A stretch of 30,438 nt of DNA from Heterobasidion occidentale (lineage: Eukaryota; Basidiomycota; Agaricomycetes; Russulales; Bondarzewiaceae): contig JBCAQO010000100.1 of the NCBI GenBank assembly GCA_039111635.1, positions 1-30,438 of the forward strand. Reading direction: 5' to 3'. The translations under genes and the position numbers were made by a program. The first letter of the stretch is position 1. Each line of letters starts with the position of its first letter. This document shows positions 10,911-19,880 of the stretch, in pieces. Below the pieces are notes generated by a model. That model had not been told where the DNA came from, ran no database searches, and worked only from the letters and a program-made list of their open reading frames with translations.

Positions 10911-11850
10911 TCTCTGGAGGAAAATCGCTCTCAGAAAGCTGCTCGTTGGGAGGTTAGATGGGGACAACACATTTCTGGAGGAACATCGCTCTCAGAAGCC
11001 GCGCGACGCCATTGGGCTACGGCCGCTTGATGGCAGGGTGGGACGCAAAGGACGAGGGCCTACGAGCAACGCATTTCTGGAGGAACCTCGCTCTCAGAAA
11101 GCTGATTGCCGAGAGGATATACGAAGATGGCCTGGGAACATCACATTTCTGGAGGAACCTCGCTCTCAGAAATGTCTCTCGACAGCCGCGAACCGCGCGC
11201 CGCCGTCTGATTGCGGTAGCTCGATGGCAAGGTGCGATGGAAAGAGCTTCGGCCTATGGGCAACGCATATCTGGAGGAAGGTCACTCTCAGAAAGCTGGT
11301 TGCCGGGAGGATAAATGGAAAGGCTCTGGGGACAACGCATTTCTGGAGGAAGGTCGCTCTCAAAAAGCTCGACAGGACGATAGAGGTGGCCGGCAAACAG
11401 CACATTTCTGGAGGAAAGTCGCTCTCAGAAAACTGCTCGTTGGGGGGAGAGATGGGGATAACACATTCATGGAGGAAGACGCTCTAAGATATGTGTCTCA
11501 ACAGCCGCGCAACGCCATCTGACTACACCCGCTTGATGGCAGGGTGGGACGCAAAGAACGACGGCCTATGGGCAGCGCATTTCTGGAGGAAGGCCGCTCT
11601 CAGAAAGCTGATTGCCGAGAGGATATACGAAGATGGCCTGGGAACATCACATTTCTGGAGGAAGGTCGCTCTCAGAAATGTCTCCCGACAGCCGCTAAAC
11701 ACGCGACGCCGTCTGACTACGGCCGCTTGATGTCGGGGGAATGACAACGCACTTCTGGAGGAAAATCGCTCTCAGAAAGCTGCTCGACAGGAGGATAGAC
11801 GGTGGCGGAGTGAGAGCAACCCATTCCCGGAGGAGGGTCACTCTCAGAAA
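10911..11850 (+). repeat. Array of 12 hairpin-forming 27-base motifs with variable spacers
   Basis: The motif starts with TTTCTGGAG, has an eight-base middle of the form GAAnnTCG, and ends with CTCTCAGAAA. The two ends can pair as a nine-base-pair stem with one bulged T. Copies start at 10911, 10972, 11074, 11146, 11268, 11340, 11405, 11466 (degenerate), 11580, 11652, 11752 and 11824. Spacers come in recurring families: a 45-base spacer with GAGAGGATATACGAAGATGG occurs twice, and a longer one with CGCTTGATGGCAGGGTGG recurs. Because the motif is 27 bases (nine codons), long open frames run through the array; I regard these as by-products of the repeat, not genes. Confidence 0.9.
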
Positions 11851-11980
11851 TTTGTCGATAGAGCTAAGAGCTGGTAATATGACGACGTCCGTACAGACAT
11901 TCGGCCAAAGAGTGACCGTGGGACCGAAATCGCTGACCGTGGGAGCGGAGCTCACATGACTTCAAGTTGCCCCACTCATA

Positions 11981-12358
11981 GTCCTCAGGCGGTCGTCGTT
12001 GGGCAGCATCGTGTTTCGCGGCTGTCTAGGCAGTTTCTGAGAGCGTTTTTCCTCCAGAATTTGTCTTGTGGCGTCCTTATCGGTTGAAAGCTTTATTCCT
12101 TCGTCTTCAAGTCTCCCTTTCCTTCCAGTCATCCCGCGGTCGTCACTGGGCGGTACCGTGTTTTCCGCGGCTGTCTAGGCAGTTTCTGAGAGCGTTTTTC
12201 CTCCAGAATTTGTCTTGTGGCGTCCTTATCGGTTGAAAGCTTTATTCCTTCATCTTCAAGTCTCCCTTTCCTTCCAGTCATCCCGCGGTCGTCACTGGGC
12301 GGTACCGTGTTTTCCGCGGCTGTCTAGGCAGTTTCTGAGAGCGTTTTTCCTCCAGAAA
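11981..12358. repeat. 149-base tandem repeat carrying the 27-base motif
   Basis: Two nearly identical 149-base units (12061-12209 and 12210-12358) follow a diverged partial unit (11981-12060). Each ends in a copy of the hairpin motif in the opposite orientation to the left array (12034-12060, 12183-12209, 12332-12358), with the loop changed to GCGTTTTTCC. The last unit ends about 200 bases before the start codon of the gene at 12566, so the repeats lie in its upstream region. Confidence 0.9.
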
Positions 12359-12565
12359 TAGTCTTGTGCCGCTCTTGTGCCACATCTGTTGAGACCTCTA
12401 CTTTTCGTCTCCTTCACGTCGACGCACTCTCCTCCAGCAATTGTTCCGCTTCGATCTTTTCATCACAATGAAAGCCTCCGTCTCCCGAGACCAATACCCT
12501 GGGTTGAAGTCACGAGGTCGCAGCAGTCGGCATGGGTAGTTGTCGCATTTCGCCCCTGCCCTACC

Positions 12566-15500
12566 ATGAGTTCCACATCTTACATCTCCAGAAACGCATT
12601 CACCCCGCCAGCGGACGTGACCTTCGACGCTGATCCATCTCGTGCCGGACGCCTGAAACCGTACGATTGGGCAGTAGATCCAGCTCCTCATGACTCGCGT
12701 TTTCCCTGGAGGCCCTTCATCCCAGTTGATCCTGGATCCATCAGGGGTGACTCTTCGGAATGGATTTTTCCAGCCTCCGAAGCAAGTCATGACTTTTATT
12801 GCTTCCCTTCTCGGACCATTCGCCCAGGATTGGTCAAGGCACACAACCAGATCAGAGCTTTTATCATCCGTTGTACCAGTGCGTTGAGAGACATTCTTGA
12901 CTGGGATGGCAACCGGCCTCTCGAGGTTAGTGTGTTGCAGGAAGGGATTGTCTATCCCTGGAAAACTGAAGAGGATGCACATATCACCTTTTGGCGATTA
13001 CGTCGTCCCTTTCTCGACTGCTTTGGATTCATCAGCTTTCTTGTCTGGAGGATTGAGCAGGGGTTTGGGCCGAAAGTGAGTGCTTTACAGGGTTGAGGTT
13101 TCTGCTTATATCTCATGTCTTGCTTTCTAGTGGCGTGATCGTCCTAAGGCTCAGGCCTCTTTGTCATTTGCTTTCGACCAACTGGATAAGTTCATCTTGG
13201 GCGCTCGCATCCGTGGAGTCACCATCGTCACACAGGGCTATCCAACCTGGGGTCCCGAAATGAAGACGACTTGGGAGCTTCTCAAGCTCGCACGAATCAA
13301 TATTGCATACTCTTGGAGCGCTCGACAAGCGGGAGAGGTCAGCGCATTCGGTGACCTCAGGCCCGATCGGTGGCGACTTAACGGGAAACCGTTCACGATT
13401 GTGTCCTACAAACCCCCGCCACAGACAACGTACCTGGCAATGCTGTGGGGTGACGATCGTGGCATCATCGGCTCCAAAAAAGACAGAAGATGGGAGGATT
13501 ACTACTGTTCAGCCTCTTATCTATCCGCAGACGATTGCGTCAACGTGCGCGTGTTTTACATGGAGACACAGATCGGGCTGGATCAGGACGATAGTGACGC
13601 TGAAGATCGTGAGGGTTGCACAGACCCTCCCTCCATTAGGGGGCGCACTTTCCACCTGATCGACTGTGATATCAGCCGTCTTCGCCCAGAGAAAAAGCAC
13701 GCAGAAATACTCAAGAAGAGAGCAGCGTCTAACAGTCGCCTTTCTGCGGTTCTCCTATACGACCACGATCGCATTCCTCGTTCTGCCCTGTCTCGACCTG
13801 CCCCTCCTCCGCCAGCCCCTCCTCCGCCAGCCCCTCCTCCGCCAGCCCCTCCTCCGCCAGCCCCTCCTCCGCCAGCCCCCTCCGCCAGCCAGCCCCTCCT
13901 CTGCCAGCCCCTCCTCCGCCAGCCCCTCCTCCGCCAGCCCCTCCTCCGCCAGCCCCTCCTCCGCCAGCCCCTCCTCCGCCAGCCCCTCCTCCGCCAGCCC
14001 CTCCTCCGCCAGCCCCTCCTTCGCCAGCCCCTCCTCTGCCAGCCCCTCCAGCCCCTTCTCCGCCTGCCTCTCCTCTACCCGCCCCTCCTCTGCCTGCCCC
14101 TTCGCAACATCAGCTGTCAAATGTGTCGCCTGGTAGCAATACGTCGTACAGGGGTGGTACGTTGTCCAGCGGCAACACGTCACAGGAGGTGCAGATGCAC
14201 ATTGACACCCCTGGTGCAGTGTCATCATCATTCCAGCCGCACTCTGAAGATCACGTTCAAGGCGTTGGACGGTCCGAGTCATCGGAGCATCTCAGGTATG
14301 CGTTTTCTTCAATCTCAGAGCGCAAAAACATTACTGACGAATATTTTTGGTGCGCAGCACAACAACAATGCTAGTTGACTCGCAGAGCCAGTATATGGCA
14401 ATGGATATCGATTTGGAGGACCGGGGCACGGGTTTGTCTTCGTCGTCAGGCCCTCCATGCATTGTGTTGTCTGACTGCGACGCGATGCGGGAAGGCTCGT
14501 ATGAGCAGGATGTGGCGATGAATGTCAACTCGGAGGTGGAGGACCGGGTTGAACGCAATTCTTCATCCAGTCATGCTCTTGTCGGCTCGAATGACGATCC
14601 AAGCGAAGACGATGTGAGATTCTCGCGTTCTCCGAGCCCTGTCATCGTTCATGAGGGACATTTGGAGGTACACGCGGTCACATCCACTGATGTTGTCGAC
14701 AGGGAGAATTATCCTCCCGCCTTTATTGCTGCGCTTTTCCCGAAAGTCTACCCCGCACCTCCCGGCAGTGAATTCTTAAGAGGGCACTGGATAGCACCAG
14801 AAACCTTTCAATCTGAAGAAATGCTCATTGTCTCTCCCGGGACGCTTGCGTACTTAGACAGCATCAAGGAAACGACTTCGGGAGGTTGGGCTCCCTATGC
14901 GCCGTTTGACGTTAGACCTCTGGCTATCGACACTGGCTTCTTGCGGGTATCTCACGTCAAGCTTCATCCGCTCACTGAGATCTGGTTGCTAGCCATTTTG
15001 GAATGGAAGGCCTTTGAAGTCGAGGCGTTGCTGGAGGTGATGTTGCAGCATGGGATGTCGTTCCGTCTCAGTTGGAATAGCATGTGGGGTCAGCAGAAGA
15101 TCGCGGCCAATGCTGAACGCCGTACGAATGAACCTCGTCCCAACTGGGTGGACGGAGACAACTTCCTCATAGGCGAGCGACAAGACTCTCTCTCCTCCTT
15201 TGGCCAGCTATATCAGGAGCGGGTTCGATGGCTCCTGCGACAACCCTACGCAAGACGTCTTGTGGCGTATGGTGGCCTGGCTTGGCGCCTTGTCATCCAT
15301 TTTGGGTCCAAGGACATAGTTCGGAGCTACCTGGAGGGGCCAAGTGAGGCATACACTGTCTGGGGTGAACGATACACAGCTGGATCAGATCGCGAATCGG
15401 AGTGCCCAGAAGATGAAGAGAGCGATCTGGCTCTCAAATTACTCCTGGGGTTCACGGCGCTACCAGGGAATGTGTCTCTGTGGCCCAGCATGGCCCTCTG

Positions 15501-15777
15501 GCGTGCCAGCTACCTCTGGAATGGTTCGTGGTCGTCATCTGCCGAGACATGGTTTCAAGACATGTTGACGCGTCTCCATGACGGCGAATTGACGCCTCGA
15601 ACTTCTGTGCTGTGGTACTACACATTGCGGGGCCGGGATAAGCGTGAACGTGGGGCGAATAAAAAACGTCTGGGAGCTGACAAACAGCTGGCGACCGTCC
15701 GGACGTACAATCAAGACGTCGTCCTGGCTTCCGCGTTGCATACCCCAGGAATACTAAATGTAGCACATAAGTTGTAA
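12566..15777 (+). CDS. Large lineage-specific protein with proline pentapeptide array, one -1 frame break
   Basis: Exons are 12566-13075, 13131-14295 and 14358-15777, with introns of 55 and 62 bases. The start is the ATG in CTACCATGAG; an upstream in-frame extension to 12377 is possible. The N-terminal region (WAVDPAPHDSRFPWRPF, TFWRLRRPFLDCFGF, LNGKPFTIVSYKPPPQTTYL) leads to about 15 PAPPP-type repeats, then a Ser/Thr-rich linker, PPCIVLSDCD, and a C-terminal region (NYPPAFIAALFPKVYPAPPG, EIWLLAILEWKAFEVEALLE, WRLVIHFG). I do not recognise a domain. It looks like one of the large multi-copy families of unknown function in mushrooms. The frame changes inside the Pro repeats (C run 13876-13880): one missing base makes exon 2 fit the exon 3 splice phase. 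It lies between the two inverted motif arrays. Confidence 0.68.
13801..14051 (+). repeat. 15-base proline-encoding minisatellite
   Basis: About 15 units of CCCCTCCTCCGCCAG lie within the coding exon. Five perfect units are followed by an aberrant 13-base plus 4-base pair (13876-13892), then about ten more units with small variants. The aberrant unit breaks the reading frame. The array produces long but meaningless open frames in all frames and on the antisense strand. Confidence 0.92.
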
Positions 15778-15988
15778 GTAGAATTCTTGATCCTGTCAGG
15801 CTGGCGACGTCATTTTGAGATCGTGCTGCCGAGGATTCCGAGCATGTTTCTTTTCTTGTTGAACCTTGAACTGGACTACATATCCAAACTTCTCCTTGTT
15901 ATCGATGTATTCTCGATTGCTGGCTCTTTCTCACAAATGATTTTGTCTCATCGCCAAAGGGCCTTGTCATTATATACACGTCGTAATC

Positions 15989-17254
15989 ATGTCTGCTTTC
16001 AGGAGTCTCAGTGAAATTACGAAGCTACAAAGAGCGATTCACAGCTCTCCGGGCACCCCTTGGGACCTGTCGGTGGGGAACGGGGGGAAGTGTGACACGG
16101 GAACGACCGAAATGTGAAAAGCGCTCCTGCCCGCGATATTGATCACCGCCCTCACCAGCGCATCTCGACATGTTTCTCCACCCACCTTCCTGGAACAGTA
16201 GGCCTTCCTCCTATCTAGATGTCGAAGAGCCTGCCGTTTGCAAGGTATGTGGACCCACCTCAAGGAATTGGCACCCTTCAGACTTTTTTTTCGCAGCGTC
16301 CTGATCAACTGGTCGTCTCTTTCTTATTATCCTTCGACGTTCGAAAGCCTTATCCAGACTATGAAAAATCTGCGCGGCTGGACTGCATGTCAACTATGAC
16401 CGAGCTGTACACAGATGTGTACTATAGGCATCTTTTCAACGACATGTCTCGAGCTTTCACTATGGTCAGTCAGGGTTGGATTGGCGAGGCTTGGAGGGCT
16501 TGGCACCCAGAGTTTTCCTTCGGGAGTTATTATGCTCCCAGGGATAGGAGTGGAGATTTATCACCCACTAGCAATTATTCGGAGGAATCGGAGGTAGGTG
16601 ATGGCCTTTTGCTCGAAGGCTCTGAGTTTACATTGTTCCCCAACTCCGTAGAACTTGTCTCGACATCATTCGCGCTCGAGTAGCCCTGGGTCCGTTCTGC
16701 ATCTGCCGATCCCCCAGGTTCTAGCGACACCAGCTGTAATCACAGACAGGGCTTCTTCACCCTTCTTTGGCAAGAGCGTAGTGGACTCCAATGTTGTCAG
16801 CTATAGTGCTGAGCCGTCTGGTGCGCCGACAACTAATGGGAGTGTCTTCTCAGCGTCATCATCGCCGGCACTCAATGGCAAAAGCGTAGTGGACTTGAAT
16901 GTTGTCAGCTATAGTGTTGAGGCGTCTGGTTCGCTGACGACTGATGGGAGTCTTATCTCAGTGTCATCATCACCGGCACTCAGCACAGTTTCAGCTACTC
17001 ACCCCATTGCTGCTGAGCACTCTTTGATGGTCTCGCCCTTGCTTTCCCTGGCAGGTGCTAGTGCTATCCGTTCTCCATTGCCATCGCACAAAGCGCTGGG
17101 TCTTGATTCCTTACCGGTAGCTAACCTTTTTTTGATTTGTCGTAGCCTGGGGAGCTTGCCTCATTCTCTCTTAGCCTCGGTCTTTTACATTTACAGCTGG
17201 GTTTTGGATGATATTGGTGTGTTTGATGATGATGGATGGGGACTACACTTCTGA
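15989..17254 (+). CDS. Lineage-specific protein with Ser-rich tail, four-exon model
   Basis: My model has exons at 15989-16091, 16159-16244, 16297-16593 and 16652-17254 (introns of 67, 52 and 58 bases) and gives 362 residues with all phases consistent. Blocks in order are MSAFRSLSEITKLQRAIHSS, PPSWNSRPSSYLDVEEP, YPDYEKSARLDCMSTMTEL, WIGEAWRAWHPEFSFGSYYA, then a Ser-rich region with two tandem 36-residue repeats (GKSVVD...SSSPAL), and a hydrophobic end. A TATATA lies just upstream (about 15970). A short GTAGCTAAC...CGTAG stretch near 17117-17145 looks intron-like but would be only 29 bases. I do not recognise a domain. It follows the gene at 12566 in the same direction, and the two may belong to related lineage-specific families. 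Exon 1 and its donor are the least certain part. Confidence 0.65.
16769..16984 (+). repeat. 108-base in-frame tandem duplication (36 residues)
   Basis: Copies 16769-16876 and 16877-16984 encode GKSVVD(S/L)NVVSYS and similar continuations ending SSSPAL(N/S). Differences are substitutions only, so the frame is kept, as expected for a duplication inside a translated Ser-rich region. Confidence 0.85.
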
Positions 17255-17467
17255 TTGTTTAGAAATCTTCTTACGCGCATGCTGGCTCGTTCAGCGTATT
17301 ATACGTTTAATTTGAATGAATTCAGATACTCAAAAGGATATCAGATTGCTTGATCGAAATTCAACACCCGATTGGCCGACGCTGATCGGAGTTTGTCGGA
17401 ATCCGAATCACGAGCGTCGATGTTGAACATCTGACAATGTGACCATCCTCCATCAATGTGATGCAGC

Positions 17468-18250
17468 TTTCTGAGAGCGACTTTCCTCCAGAATTGCGCT
17501 GTTTCCAGGCCACCTCCATCAATGTGATGCAGCTTTCTGAGAGCGACTTTCCTCCAGAATTGCGCTGTTTCCAGGCCACCTCCATCTATTGTCCTGTCGA
17601 GCTTTCTGAGAGTGACTTTCCTCCAGAATTGCGCTGTTTCCAGGCCACCTCCATCTATTGTCCTGTCGAGCTTTCTGAGAGCGACTTTCCTCCAGAATTG
17701 CGCTGTTTCCAGGCCACCTCCATCTATTGTCCTATCGAGCTTTCTGAGAGCGACTTTCCTCCAGAATTGCGCTGTTTCCAGGCCACCTCCATCTATTGTC
17801 CTGTCGAGCTTTCTGAGAGCGACTTTCCTCCAGAATTGCGCTGTTTCCAGGCCACCTCCATCTATTGTCCTATCGAGCTTTCTGAGAGCGACTTTCCTCC
17901 AGAATTGCGCTGTTTCCAGGCCACCTCCATCTATTGTCCTGTCGAGCTTTCTGAGAGCGACTTTCCTCCAGAATTGCGCTGTTTCCAGGCCACCTCCATC
18001 TATTGTCCTGTCGAGCTTTCTGAGAGCGACTTTCCTCCAGAATTGCGCTGTTTCCAGGCCACCTCCATCTATTGTCCTGTCGAGCTTTCTGAGAGCGACT
18101 TTCCTCCAGAATTGCGCTGTTTCCAGGCCACCTCCATCTATTGTCCTGTCGAGCTTTCCGAGAGCGACTTTCCTCCAGAATTGCGCTGTTTCCAGGCCAC
18201 CTCCATCTATTGTCCTGTCGAGCTTTCTGAGAGCGACTTTCCTCCAGAAA
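17468..18250 (-). repeat. 69-base tandem array, 12 copies of the hairpin motif
   Basis: Motif starts are at 17468, 17534, 17603, 17672, 17741, 17810, 17879, 17948, 18017, 18086, 18155 and 18224. The first unit is 66 bases and the others 69. Motif orientation is opposite to the left array. Units are almost identical; rare variants are CCTATCGAG in place of CCTGTCGAG before 17741 and 17879, GAGTGACT in 17603 and TTTCCGAG in 18155. Because 69 is a multiple of three, open frames of several hundred codons run on both strands; these are repeat artefacts. Confidence 0.95.
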
Positions 18251-18337
18251 TGTGTTGCTTGTAGTCCCTCATTCTTTGCGTGCCACCCTACCATCAAGCG
18301 GCTGTAGTCAGATGGCGTCGCGTGGCTGTTGGGACAC

Positions 18338-18675
18338 ATCTGAGAGCGATCATCCTCTTAGAAAGGCATTGTCCTCATCTACCCTCCCGACGAGCAGCCT
18401 TCCGAGAGCGACTTTCCTCCAGAAATGCCGTGCCTGTAGGCCGTCGTTCTTTGCGCTCACCCATTTCCATATATCTCTTGTCGAGCACCTTCCTCCAGAA
18501 ATGCGTTACTCAAAATGCTGTCATTCTTTCTGATTCACCCACCGGCCGGAGTCAGACGGCGGCGCGCGTTTCGCGGATGTTGAGACACATATCTGAGAGC
18601 GACCTTCCTCCAGAAATGTGTTGTCCTGTCTATCATCCCGACGAGCAGCTTTTTGAGAGTGCCTTCCTCCAGAAC
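18338..18675 (-). repeat. Five dispersed copies of the 27-base motif
   Basis: Copies lie at 18338-18364, 18399-18425, about 18479-18501 (degenerate), 18590-18616 and 18651-18675. The intervening sequence repeats the long spacer family of the left array in reverse: both encode ATPSDY(S/T)RLM(V/A)GW when read in the motif direction. This shows that motif and spacers were copied together. Confidence 0.85.
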
Positions 18676-18683
18676 TGCATTGT

Positions 18684-19017
18684 TCTTTAGCCGTGATTTT
18701 TTGTGACTCCACTGGGCAGCGCGTTGCTTCTACGCGTTCCATATTATGACGGAAGTTTTCCACGACGAGAACTGGACCTACGAAACGCGATGTTGTTGAG
18801 ACCATCCCTTGCGTGAAGAGGAAGGCGGACTGGGCACTGCGCTGGGTCTCCGATCGTCGCTCCACATTTACCGAGCGATGAGTCTTCTTTGCCACAGCAG
18901 AGGATATCTTCTCCTCCGGTTCTTTCACCTCAATTTTCTGGTCGAAGAAGCCTGGCCTTGTGCTTATACCTGGACTCTCCTTCTCCTACGAACTCACCAG
19001 TCGCCACGAGGGATTCC
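18684..19017 (-). repeat. Right arm of a large inverted repeat
   Basis: This is the reverse complement of 10575-10908, at roughly 80% identity by eye. It joins the motif copies at 18651-18675 on its inner side, as the left arm joins its array. Homology stops abruptly at GAATCCCTC on the outer side. Confidence 0.8.
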
Positions 19018-19611
19018 ACACTGACTCCGCATGCTTGTTGTTCAGCCATCTCAAGAGGCATCCACATCCTAACAGTCGTCCACATCGTCGTCGAATGCGT
19101 TGTTATCGAGGAGGAGCTCTTGACAGGTGAGTACATGTTGATCACTACTGTAGCATTTGATGCTAATTGGATGTGGTAGATGCCCTTCCTACGGGGCTGA
19201 TCGGTATGAATGCCGAGCTGACGTGACAGTACATCGAGTTTGTTGCGGACCGCCTCGCTCATTGCCCTCGGTGGCGAAAAGCATTACAATGCGACAAATC
19301 CCATCGACTTTCATGATCGCTTTGCAGAGCCATCTGTTTGAGAAGCCGGCGTCGCTGTGACCTCCGCTTCTGCGTCGTCAAAGAAGGTTTGCATTGCGAG
19401 TGGGTTTGAACAACTCATAAATTTGCGATGTCACTTACACGTCTTTCTAGCATTAATGGCAATGTTGTTCTCCGCATCGGACTGTCACATTTGGTCCACT
19501 GCTCGTCACCTCATGGTCGCCTGGGGCTAGACCGTGACATTGTTTCTTCTGGATCTTTTACCTGGATACATACATATGGATATCGTCGCGCGTTTTGCGA
19601 CTGCCGAGACG
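19018..19611. other. Unresolved sequence outside the right arm
   Basis: The minus strand has a fragment beginning MSEAVRNKLDVLSRQLGIHT at about 19262 that leads toward the arm peptide, suggesting that the arm derives from a longer ancestral gene. Stops and frame changes intervene. I see no other feature. Confidence 0.35.
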
Positions 19612-19880
19612 TCTCTGAGAGTGGCCTCCTTCCTCCAGAAATACGGTGTCCCTATCTATCTCGTGCACCTCTCTGAGAGCGACTTTTTTCCAGAAATGCG
19701 TTGTCCCCAGGCCGTCGTGCTTTGCGTCTCATCTTTCCACCGAGCAGCCGTGATCAGACGTTGTCGCGCGTTTCGCGGCTGTCGCGCCACATTCAAACCA
19801 TTTTCCACAACGTTGCTCTTCTCACATAACCATCCATCCTCCCGCCGAACAGCTTTCTGAGAGTGATCTTCCTCTAGAAA
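19612..19880 (-). repeat. Third cluster of the 27-base motif
   Basis: Copies lie at about 19612-19641 (three extra bases), 19670-19696 and 19854-19880, in the same orientation as the right array. A long-family spacer (CGTCGTGCTTTGCGTC..., ending in CGCGGCTGTCGCG) lies between the second and third. Confidence 0.8.

Noticed and set aside
10906..11487. 193-codon open frame through the left motif array
   Set aside because: Three frames are open at once over the same repeats (FLEE, FWRK and SGGK versions of the motif), as expected from a 27-base unit, not from coding constraint.
10911..11850. CRISPR array
   Set aside because: Palindromic repeats with variable spacers look similar, but spacers recur, vary from 34 to 95 bases, and the host is a eukaryote with spliced genes and no cas genes.
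13755..14282. 175-codon antisense open frame rich in EEGLA and WRRRG
   Set aside because: It is a shadow of the proline minisatellite in the sense gene.
16219..16683. Start codon at 16219 for the 15989 gene
   Set aside because: That frame reads into a clear GTATGT...TTTTTTTTCGCAG intron (16245-16296). Splicing it puts the exon in the other frame, continuous with upstream coding sequence.
17341..18339. Open frames of 332 codons (-) and 268 codons (+) through the 69-base array
   Set aside because: They arise because the unit is a multiple of three and lacks stops. They exist on both strands, repeat a 23-residue block exactly and lack splice or start context.
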